The position numbers and the translations under genes are program-made. 10,568 bases of DNA from Actinomycetota bacterium (GTDB lineage Bacteria; Actinomycetota; Actinomycetes; Nanopelagicales; Nanopelagicaceae). Positions within the stretch are counted from its first letter, which is position 1, and each line of letters begins with the position of its first letter. The stretch covers positions 1 to 10,568 of the forward strand of contig RGOY01000032.1 of assembly GCA_010028225.1 (NCBI GenBank), given 5' to 3'. Below the pieces are notes generated by a model. It saw only the letters and a program-made list of their open reading frames with translations, was not told the DNA's origin and ran no database searches. Positions 1 to 4,797 of the stretch are shown piece after piece.

Positions 1-264
1 ATGGCTGTTGCACGAATGGCGGCCGATCTCATCAAAGCCCACCCGCATCTTGAATTACTGATGGAGCCTACGCTCTCTATCGTTGCCTTCACACGAAAAG
101 GTTGGAAGTTAGATGATTACAAGTCTTGGAGTGAGAAGTTATTGGGCGATCAAGTTGCATTTGTCACGCCGTCTTTTCATCAAGGCCAACCTATATTGCG
201 CTTTGCCATAGTTAATCCGTGGACATCAATCGAAGATATCAAGATGATTTTGGACCGGCTTTAA
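1..264 (+). CDS. PLP-dependent decarboxylase (group II, aromatic-L-amino-acid/glutamate decarboxylase-like), C-terminal part only
   Basis: The 87 visible residues match the small C-terminal domain of group II pyridoxal-phosphate amino acid decarboxylases. Supporting features are a segment around residues 17-32 resembling 'LELLMEPTLSIVAFTR', a 'VAFVTPS' strand near 52-58, and the typical ending 'LRFAIVNPWTSIEDI' followed by a last helix. Family members use PLP to decarboxylate aromatic amino acids, glutamate or related substrates in the cytoplasm. The PLP lysine and the substrate-specificity residues lie upstream, outside the window, so the substrate cannot be named. The ATG at base 1 is probably internal, because the family is normally 450-500 residues and this piece begins inside a conserved helix. 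The gene ends at TAA 262-264 and points towards the decayed hemolysin III fragment on the other strand. The family call is fairly secure; the specific enzyme is not. Confidence 0.8.
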   Translation: MAVARMAADLIKAHPHLELLMEPTLSIVAFTRKGWKLDDYKSWSEKLLGDQVAFVTPSFHQGQPILRFAIVNPWTSIEDIKMILDRL

Positions 265-275
265 CACCAACGGTT

Positions 276-363
276 CTAGTTCGCCAGGTAAACAACTAGC
301 GCTGCCGCTACAAAGTGACAGATGAAGGCTGCAGCTGTCATCTTGATCAAGCCCAACCCAGCC
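276..363 (-). pseudogene. Decayed 3' end of a hemolysin III-family gene (truncated and frameshifted)
   Basis: On the minus strand, 341 down to 276 encodes 21 residues plus a stop. All 21 are identical to residues 196-216 of the intact hemolysin III protein encoded at 2274-2924. At the DNA level 59 of 66 bases match, and all seven differences fall at third codon positions, including TAG versus TAA at the stop. Just upstream, an 11-base deletion relative to the intact gene breaks the frame. A short stretch to about 363 still resembles the 'WFGFH' region (it reads W-V-G-L-D), and similarity then disappears. No start or catalytic region remains, so it cannot be functional. It most likely came from a separate hemolysin III lineage that was under selection when the two copies diverged, rather than from a recent local copy of the neighbouring gene. 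Confidence 0.82.
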
Positions 364-570
364 GGTACTGGTCTTACAAGTTATCGAGGTAACGGCTTTG
401 GGTGAGGCAGTCAGGCTCGATGAGCTCGATGTCGAAGCTCCCTAGTTCAAGATTTTGACTATGAGGCTCAGAGCAAACTTTGAGCCGCATGCAATTTCAC
501 CTGGAGATGACTCGGGATAGACAAATGGCTAAATAATCTGTGTTTTCACATTTTTACAACGGTAAAGACC

Positions 571-576
571 TAGTCT
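571..576 (+). promoter_or_regulatory. Possible -10 element for a leaderless mRNA of the secreted-protein gene
   Basis: TAGTCT fits the actinobacterial TAnnnT -10 pattern and ends six bases before the GTG start. Transcription would then begin at or next to the start codon. No purine-rich ribosome-binding site is visible before this GTG, which fits leaderless translation. The -35 is poor: TTCACA at 545-550 is 20 bases away, longer than ideal. A weaker alternative is TAAATA at 530-535 with TGACTC at 508-513. Confidence 0.35.
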
Positions 577-582
577 GGGTAA

Positions 583-2268
583 GTGAAAAGAATCAGAACC
601 TTCGCGCTGATTACGGCTTTCCTAGCAGCCACACTCTTTAGCCCTAGCGCGGAAGCGGGTCGGGTGATTGACCCTAGCACTCAAAAAATCGGCCTTCTTT
701 TCACCGAGAACATGGAACTAACCTCAATGACTTCTGTCATCTATGGCCGCTCGGATTACTCATCTTCGCTCAACTACAAAATGTGCAAGAGCGCTACTGA
801 TCCAATATGTGATGCAGCAACCGAGATGATGATCATTCAATTTTTCGCTCTCTGTGAGAAAGCATCCGATGTGAACTGCATTGAGGAAGTTTGGGCGCGT
901 GGAGCAGACAACAAGAAGATTTCTGCCACGTACCAACGCCACCTGCCAAATTCTGGGCTAGGAGATTTTGCGGGTGAACCGAAAATGAATCTTCCGGCAA
1001 GTAAAGGAACCGGCTTTGTCGTAAAAATCCCCGGGGTTACACATAAGGGTGGGACCGACGAGTACTTGGTTGCACTTCGAAATCAGACCACGATTTTCAA
1101 GAAAGCAGGGGAGAGCGCCACTAATCACACCATTGGTGTTCAAGGTTTGGTGGGAGGAATTTCTCCTTTCGAGATAGTCAGGGGCGAATACCGTTCTGTA
1201 AAAGTGGTGGATGGATATGGATCTGATGGGGGAGTCAGAGTTACCCCAAATGGTGATTCGTGTTTTGCAACCGACGACGGAATTTGCGCTGCGACTCGTG
1301 ATTTTCCCTCCGAATATCGCTTTGGTCTATCAATGAGACTTTCAGAGAGAATCAATGGTTGGTTCCATGGTCGCATTGCAAATCCCACCATTACTAGTGC
1401 AGCTGGTCCAAGCAGTTGGAATATTTCCTTTGAAGCGAAGCCAGTTCGTGTGGCTACGTTGGATTTCACAGTACCAACGGCCGAGGTGGATAAAGTCGCA
1501 AGAGACATGATTTTCAACGGTGAAGAATGGGGGGTAAGCGGGAATTCTGAAGGAACGAGAATCGTTGCAGGACTTGATGAGGAAAGGTCTCAGACCCTGC
1601 TCAAACTATTCGTTCCTAATTTCAAGGACAAGGCAACGCGGACCAACGAGTATTGGACTTTCAAAACACTTTCAGGATTTCGGGATGATTCAATCTATCG
1701 ATGTAGTAAAGACTTCGGTGCGTTGGCTGGAGTAGTTACCACTAACTCACTGCTCTATAGCGCAGGTCCGCCTTCCTTTAATGCCGCTGAGTCATCATTA
1801 GATTACAAAGTCTCTTCGCCACATTTTGAAGCGTCGGGTCAAGAGGCGATTGGTTCTTACGATCTCTTGTTGAGAAGCGATGTGGCTCGTTGCATCTACG
1901 GTTTTACTGAAGCACCGATCAAGGCCACTCTCGAAGTATTGGGTGCTGACGGAACCACGAAGGTCGCCACCACTGTAATTAATGAGAAAGATGGATGGCT
2001 CACCATGTCAGCAAGCGGATTTGGATTCTCTGCTCCACTCGTTCGAGCCAAACTCAGTCAGGAAAAAGTTGAGAGCAAACCCACTCCTACTCCCACATCC
2101 ACTCCCGCAGCAACAGCGACTCCATCACCATCACCAACTCCGACATCCACAAAAGCAGTGATCGCAGCGAACAGTAAGAAAACGATTACTTGCTCTCGAG
2201 GTGCTTCAGTTAAGAAAGTAGTGGCAGTTAATCCAAAATGTCCCAAGGGTTGGAAGAAGCGGGCCTAA
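583..2268 (+). CDS. Secreted protein of unknown function with Pro/Thr linker and two-cysteine Lys-rich C-terminal tail
   Basis: I do not recognise an enzyme family in this 561-residue protein. Residues 1-25 form a Sec signal peptide: a basic start (K2, R3, R5), a hydrophobic core, and an A23-E24-A25 cleavage motif. The mature part is rich in beta-type and Ser/Thr/Gly sequence and has ten cysteines: a cluster at 68, 76, 91 and 99, a pair at 227 and 235, single ones at 374 and 437, and the tail pair at 537 and 553. Disulfides outside the cytoplasm are therefore likely. Residues 499-523 are a low-complexity Pro/Thr/Ser linker. The tail after it (about 524-561) has C537 and C553 in a Lys-rich context ending 'CPKGWKKRA'. 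No LPXTG motif or C-terminal membrane helix is present, so the tail may bind the envelope in another way. The start is GTG without a clear ribosome-binding site. The gene lies between two copies of a hemolysin III 3' end. Confidence 0.85.
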   Translation: MKRIRTFALITAFLAATLFSPSAEAGRVIDPSTQKIGLLFTENMELTSMTSVIYGRSDYSSSLNYKMCKSATDPICDAATEMMIIQFFALCEKASDVNCIEEVWARGADNKKISATYQRHLPNSGLGDFAGEPKMNLPASKGTGFVVKIPGVTHKGGTDEYLVALRNQTTIFKKAGESATNHTIGVQGLVGGISPFEIVRGEYRSVKVVDGYGSDGGVRVTPNGDSCFATDDGICAATRDFPSEYRFGLSMRLSERINGWFHGRIANPTITSAAGPSSWNISFEAKPVRVATLDFTVPTAEVDKVARDMIFNGEEWGVSGNSEGTRIVAGLDEERSQTLLKLFVPNFKDKATRTNEYWTFKTLSGFRDDSIYRCSKDFGALAGVVTTNSLLYSAGPPSFNAAESSLDYKVSSPHFEASGQEAIGSYDLLLRSDVARCIYGFTEAPIKATLEVLGADGTTKVATTVINEKDGWLTMSASGFGFSAPLVRAKLSQEKVESKPTPTPTSTPAATATPSPSPTPTSTKAVIAANSKKTITCSRGASVKKVVAVNPKCPKGWKKRA

Positions 2269-2281
2269 CTTCCTTAGTTAG
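2265..2281. terminator. Small palindrome spanning two convergent stop codons (weak terminator candidate)
   Basis: CTAACT (2265-2270) and AGTTAG (2276-2281) are perfect inverted repeats around a 5-base loop. The palindrome contains the TAA of the secreted-protein gene and, on the other strand, the TAA of the hemolysin III gene. The stem is only six base pairs, AT-rich and without a T-run, so termination activity is doubtful. Confidence 0.2.
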
Positions 2282-2339
2282 CGAGATAGACAACTAGCGC
2301 TGCCGCCACAAAGTGACAGATGAAAGCTGCAGCTGTCAT
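2274..2339 (-). repeat. 3' end of hemolysin III gene repeated in direct orientation at 276-341
   Basis: The final 21 codons plus stop of the intact gene recur at 276-341 with 59 of 66 bases identical, and every difference is a silent third-position change. Together the copies form direct repeats flanking the secreted-protein gene. Confidence 0.85.
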
Positions 2340-2924
2340 TGCGTGAAAGAGTTCGTGAAAGCCAAACCAGTTGATTGAGAAGTTGGGCTTCTTCAGCGCG
2401 TAGATGATTCCCCCTGCTGAATAGAGAACTCCGCCAACCAGAATCAGAGTAAATACAGCGATCCCGCCATTGCGGTAGAAGTCGGGAAGATAGATCAACG
2501 CCATCCAGCCAAGTGCAATATAGATAGGCACGTATAGCCATCTTGGCGCTGTTATCCAAGCAACTCGAAAAATTGCTGCTGAAGCGGCCGTTCCCCAGAT
2601 TATCGAGAGCAAGATTGTTGCTTGCCGTGAATCGAGAAGAAAGATTGCAAAGGGGGTGTATGTCCCCGCAATAAGAAGGGGGATATTTGCATGATCAATC
2701 CTGCGCCAGAACGCTTTCATAGAGTCACGCCATTTGACCCGGTGATAGAGCGCGCTACTTGTGAAGAGAAATCCAGCTGTGAGAGTGAGAATCCCGAGCG
2801 TGATCCGACCCCTCAATTCATGAGCGATAGTCACAAGCGTCAGCCCAGCCACAAGAGAGAGGGGAGACATCACCAGGTGTATGACGCCGCGAAGCCTTGG
2901 TTTTGGCAGCGCCGCGTCAGTCAC
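2274..2924 (-). CDS. Hemolysin III / YqfA-type seven-helix membrane protein (PAQR-like)
   Basis: The 216-residue protein has about seven hydrophobic segments (roughly 13-33, 42-60, 80-97, 102-121, 129-146, 154-176, 195-214) and the family's signatures. These are S57-x3-H61 in 'SALYH', 'DHANIPLLIAGTYTPF' from D77, H190-x3-H194 in 'HELFH', and H204 in the last helix. In the related PAQR/CREST proteins such Ser, Asp and His residues form a metal site, often linked to lipid hydrolase or receptor roles. The true role of bacterial members is poorly defined, and the hemolysin name rests on few cases. The start is GTG at 2922-2924, five bases after the toxin stop, with AGG about seven bases upstream, so it is probably translated from the toxin-antitoxin transcript. 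It converges with the secreted-protein gene, with only five bases between the stops. All expected motifs are present and the length is normal. Confidence 0.9.
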   Translation of the reverse strand: MTDAALPKPRLRGVIHLVMSPLSLVAGLTLVTIAHELRGRITLGILTLTAGFLFTSSALYHRVKWRDSMKAFWRRIDHANIPLLIAGTYTPFAIFLLDSRQATILLSIIWGTAASAAIFRVAWITAPRWLYVPIYIALGWMALIYLPDFYRNGGIAVFTLILVGGVLYSAGGIIYALKKPNFSINWFGFHELFHAMTAAAFICHFVAAALVVYLAN

Positions 2925-2929
2925 GGTGC

Positions 2930-3292
2930 CTATTTAAGTCGCTCAAAGACGTTTCGCATCTTCTTATCGAAGGTGAGTAACTCTGTGTCGTGGATGAGAG
3001 CGGACGCGATGATGATCGCATCTCCCAGGGAAATTCTTTGTTCGACGCGAATCTCAGCTGCCTTGACAGCAATCTCATCGTCAATGGGAACGATTGGCGT
3101 AAAGACATCAGTCAATTGCTTGTATTTTGCTCGACGTCTATTCTTAACCCCGCACAAGACTTCACTGAGGGCAAATGCGCTTAGTGAAGGAGCAGCCGCC
3201 AAAGTTTCTACTTGGGCTACCGCGTCACCGTGGTGTTGATCCTCAGGATTGATAAGAGCTATTACCCACGAAGAGTCAGCGTGGCATCCCAC
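2930..3292 (-). CDS. vapC: PIN-domain ribonuclease toxin (VapC-like)
   Basis: This 120-residue protein fits the VapC family of Mg-dependent RNases that cleave specific RNAs, often tRNA or rRNA, when freed from their antitoxin. The acidic residues of a PIN active site are all visible: D6 in 'DSSWVIAL', E44 in 'LSEVL', D91 in 'LGDAIIIASAL', and D109 in 'LLTFDKKM'. The toxin is therefore probably catalytically intact. The GTG start at 3290-3292 places D6 at the usual distance from the N terminus. It is supported by AAAAAGGAG on the minus strand (3301-3309), eight bases upstream and inside the antitoxin gene. The coding region overlaps the end of the antitoxin gene by 31 bases in another frame, which implies coupled translation. 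The gene symbol reflects the family; the RNA target cannot be read from the sequence. Confidence 0.88.
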   Translation of the reverse strand: MGCHADSSWVIALINPEDQHHGDAVAQVETLAAAPSLSAFALSEVLCGVKNRRRAKYKQLTDVFTPIVPIDDEIAVKAAEIRVEQRISLGDAIIIASALIHDTELLTFDKKMRNVFERLK

Positions 3293-3570
3293 TCTTCCCG
3301 CTCCTTTTTGTAGTCAAACCTCTCTGAGAATCCGGGTTCTGAGCCAATGAGTTCTCTGAGGGTGCTCTTCCACTTTGGTTCATCATGCTTTATGAGAATT
3401 ATTCTTCCTTCACCATCGCTCATAAATTTCACCGTATCCCCCGAATTCATATTGACGGCGCGAAGCATCTCAACCGGAATCGTTACCTGGTTCTTCGAAC
3501 TTATCCGAGATGTGGATGATCGACCTCGGCGGATAACTTTGGTTGGAGTTTTCTTTACTTTACGAGCCAT
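3262..3570 (-). CDS. vapB: AbrB/SpoVT-type antitoxin (VapB/MazE-like) paired with the PIN toxin
   Basis: The 102-residue protein has a basic N-terminal arm (about residues 3-22, many Lys/Arg). A swapped-hairpin AbrB DNA-binding domain follows at about 22-60, with 'RISSKNQVTIPVEML' and 'GDTVKF' plus 'RIILIKH' strands. Its acidic, aromatic C-terminal part (about 64-102, including 'FSERFDYKKEREEWD') is the likely toxin-binding region. Antitoxins of this type block the paired PIN nuclease and usually repress their own operon by binding the promoter. I chose ATG at 3568-3570 because a TAGCCT -10 motif ends six bases before it, suggesting a leaderless transcript. A TTG two codons further upstream (3574-3576) is the alternative start. 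The N-terminal basic arm before the AbrB fold is longer than in many VapB proteins and may strengthen DNA contact. The gene overlaps the toxin gene by 31 bases. Confidence 0.85.
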   Translation of the reverse strand: MARKVKKTPTKVIRRGRSSTSRISSKNQVTIPVEMLRAVNMNSGDTVKFMSDGEGRIILIKHDEPKWKSTLRELIGSEPGFSERFDYKKEREEWDATLTLRG

Positions 3571-3576
3571 AAGCAA

Positions 3577-3606
3577 AGGCTAACAGGGGATTTCTCGGCG
3601 TGTCGC
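3577..3606 (-). promoter_or_regulatory. Probable promoter of the antitoxin-toxin-hemolysin III operon
   Basis: On the minus strand, GCGACA (3601-3606) and TAGCCT (3577-3582) are separated by 18 bases. The -35 matches TTGACA at four of six positions and the -10 fits TAnnnT. The predicted start of transcription is at or next to the ATG at 3570, and no Shine-Dalgarno sequence precedes it, so the mRNA is probably leaderless. The antitoxin would be expected to bind around here for autoregulation, but I see no clear operator palindrome. Confidence 0.45.
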
Positions 3607-3653
3607 AAGGGTCCAATCCAAGATCTGTCGGCTGAAGGGGAGTAAAGGCAATT

Positions 3654-3683
3654 TTGACCCGCAGCGCTGGGCTCGGCTACCCT
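3654..3683 (+). promoter_or_regulatory. Main housekeeping-sigma promoter of the str operon
   Basis: TTGACC (3654-3659) and TACCCT (3678-3683) are 18 bases apart, a near-ideal housekeeping promoter for an actinobacterium. Transcription should start near 3690, giving a leader of about 215 nt before rpsL. It lies back to back with the antitoxin promoter, with about 47 bp between the two -35 boxes. Confidence 0.7.
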
Positions 3684-3689
3684 CGCGCT

Positions 3690-3905
3690 CTTGTTCACGT
3701 GGGCTTCCTGCCTTCGGTTGTCTCGTTGCTGGGACTGACGCAGGAAAAAAGTAGTGAGCAATCAAGACGAAGTTCATCTAAGTCTCTGTCATGTGACTTT
3801 GCCTGGATGAAAACGAGATGTGTGGCGACACACCCGACCGCGTGGGTCGGGAGTTAGTTAACGCGTCAAAGAAAAAAGGGCGTAAGCCAGAGAGAAGAGA
3901 GAGCA
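3690..3905 (+). promoter_or_regulatory. Structured 5' leader of the str operon with two adjacent hairpins and a possible 16-codon ORF
   Basis: The inferred leader carries two hairpins meeting at base 3833. The first has five base pairs, GTGTG (3820-3824) with CACAC (3829-3833), closed by a GCGA tetraloop of GNRA type. The second is a perfect seven-base-pair stem, CCCGACC (3833-3839) with GGTCGGG (3845-3851), and a five-base loop. No T-run follows, so this is not a standard intrinsic terminator. A short ORF starts at ATG 3807-3809 and ends at TAG 3855-3857 (16 codons). It covers both hairpins but has no obvious ribosome-binding site. Downstream, 3866-3905 is purine-rich and supplies the rpsL ribosome-binding region. 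Control by structure is plausible but unproven, and I recognise no known riboswitch. Confidence 0.45.
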
Positions 3906-4280
3906 GTGCCAACTATTCAGCAGCTGGTCCGCAAGGGTCGCGTCGAGAAATCTTCGAAGACGACGACACCTGCACTCAAGGGAAGTCCGCAACGTCGCGG
4001 TGTCTGCACTCGTGTTTACACGACAACACCGAAGAAGCCGAACTCTGCACTTCGCAAAGTTGCGCGCGTTCGTCTGACAAGTGGAATGGAAGTTACTGCT
4101 TATATCCCTGGCGAAGGACACAATCTGCAAGAGCACTCAATCGTTTTGGTTCGTGGTGGTCGCGTTAAGGATCTTCCTGGTGTTCGTTACAAGATCGTTC
4201 GCGGTTCACTCGACACTCAAGGTGTCAAAGATCGTAAGCAAGCCCGTTCCCGCTATGGCGCAAAGCGCGATAAGAAGTAA
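3906..4280 (+). CDS. rpsL: 30S ribosomal protein S12
   Basis: S12 sits at the decoding centre of the small subunit and helps set translational accuracy. The 124-residue sequence is canonical: 'TTPKKPNSALRK' at 39-51 and 'PGEGHNLQEHSIVLVRGGRVKDLPGVRY' across 68-95. The two lysines whose replacement gives streptomycin resistance in other bacteria are both wild type here (K43, K88), as is D89, which is methylthiolated in several species. The start is GTG at 3906-3908, chosen because the family begins MPTIQQLVRKGR and a purine-rich GAGAGAAGAGAGAG tract lies just upstream. It is the first gene of the str operon, 16 bases before rpsG. Confidence 0.98.
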   Translation: MPTIQQLVRKGRVEKSSKTTTPALKGSPQRRGVCTRVYTTTPKKPNSALRKVARVRLTSGMEVTAYIPGEGHNLQEHSIVLVRGGRVKDLPGVRYKIVRGSLDTQGVKDRKQARSRYGAKRDKK

Positions 4281-4296
4281 AGGGAGATAACAGAAG

Positions 4297-4767
4297 ATGC
4301 CTCGTAAAGGTCCCGCTCCCAAGAAGCAGGTAATTGCTGATCCGGTTTATAACTCACCGGTCGTTACCGCTTTAATCAATCGAGTTCTTACATCTGGCAA
4401 GCGATCAACCGCTGAAGCAATCGTCTACAACGCGATGGAAGGCTGCCGATCAAAAGCTGAAGTTGATCCAGTAATCACACTCAAGCGCGCAATCGACAAT
4501 GTCAAGCCATCAGTTGAAGTTCGCTCACGTCGAGTTGGTGGCGCTACGTATCAGGTTCCGGTCGAAGTAAAGGCTGCACGTGCAATGACACTTGCACTTC
4601 GTTGGTTGGTCGAGAACGCAAGTGATCGCCGCGAGAAGTCGATGGCAGAGCGTCTGACCAACGAAATCATCGATGCAAGCAATGGACTTGGCGCAGCAGT
4701 GAAGCGTCGCGAAGACACCCACAAGATGGCAGAGGCAAATAAGGCCTTTGCTCACTACCGCTGGTAA
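4297..4767 (+). CDS. rpsG: 30S ribosomal protein S7
   Basis: S7 binds the 3' major domain of 16S rRNA, starts assembly of the small-subunit head and lines the E site. The 156-residue product has the usual bacterial length and carries the N-terminal signature 'DPVYNSPVVTALINRVL' at 15-31 followed by 'GKRSTAEAIVYNAM'. It also has the beta-hairpin region 'VEVRSRRVGGATYQVPVEV' and the C-terminal 'REDTHKMAEANKAFAHYRW'. ATG 4297 has AGGGAG about 12 bases upstream. In enterobacteria S7 represses this operon by binding the rpsL-rpsG spacer. Here that spacer is only 16 bases, too short for such a structured site, so that mechanism is unlikely in the same form. Confidence 0.98.
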   Translation: MPRKGPAPKKQVIADPVYNSPVVTALINRVLTSGKRSTAEAIVYNAMEGCRSKAEVDPVITLKRAIDNVKPSVEVRSRRVGGATYQVPVEVKAARAMTLALRWLVENASDRREKSMAERLTNEIIDASNGLGAAVKRREDTHKMAEANKAFAHYRW

Positions 4768-4797
4768 TCCTGATAGAGAAGAAGAGGAAGAGAAGAA

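Larger units (their letters stand above)
265..582. other. Intergenic region of 318 bp with a gene relic and a possible promoter
   Basis: This stretch between the decarboxylase and the secreted-protein gene has no intact gene. Its left part (276 to about 363) is a degraded hemolysin III gene end on the minus strand, described separately. The middle has a weak inverted repeat (GGCTCA at 465-470, TGAGCC at 481-486, 10-base loop) with no T-run, so it is not a convincing terminator. A plus-strand frame is open at 347-442 and again at 446-517, broken by a TAG. It reads protein-like, but I cannot match it to a family. The right end carries a TAnnnT motif just before the next gene. Confidence 0.6.

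Noticed and set aside
465..486. Inverted repeat GGCTCA / TGAGCC as a terminator for the decarboxylase gene
   Set aside because: The stem is six base pairs with a 10-base loop, no T-run follows, and it lies 200 bases past the stop codon.
347..517. Plus-strand frame in the left intergenic region with protein-like composition, broken by TAG at 443-445
   Set aside because: It has a stop in the middle, no ribosome-binding site, no family match I recognise, and it overlaps the hemolysin III relic on the other strand. It could be a relic of another gene but cannot be supported.
1140..1517. 125-codon minus-strand frame inside the secreted-protein gene
   Set aside because: It lies wholly inside a convincing coding region on the other strand, has no ribosome-binding site and no recognisable motif; an antisense shadow.
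2691..3239. 182-codon plus-strand frame opposite the hemolysin III and toxin genes
   Set aside because: It spans two well-supported minus-strand genes with intact family motifs, and its own translation resembles no known protein.
3654..3857. 67-codon frame starting at the TTG of the str promoter -35 box
   Set aside because: Its start lies upstream of the predicted transcription start. Only the last 16 codons (3807-3857) could be translated from the leader, and these are reported separately as a possible leader ORF.
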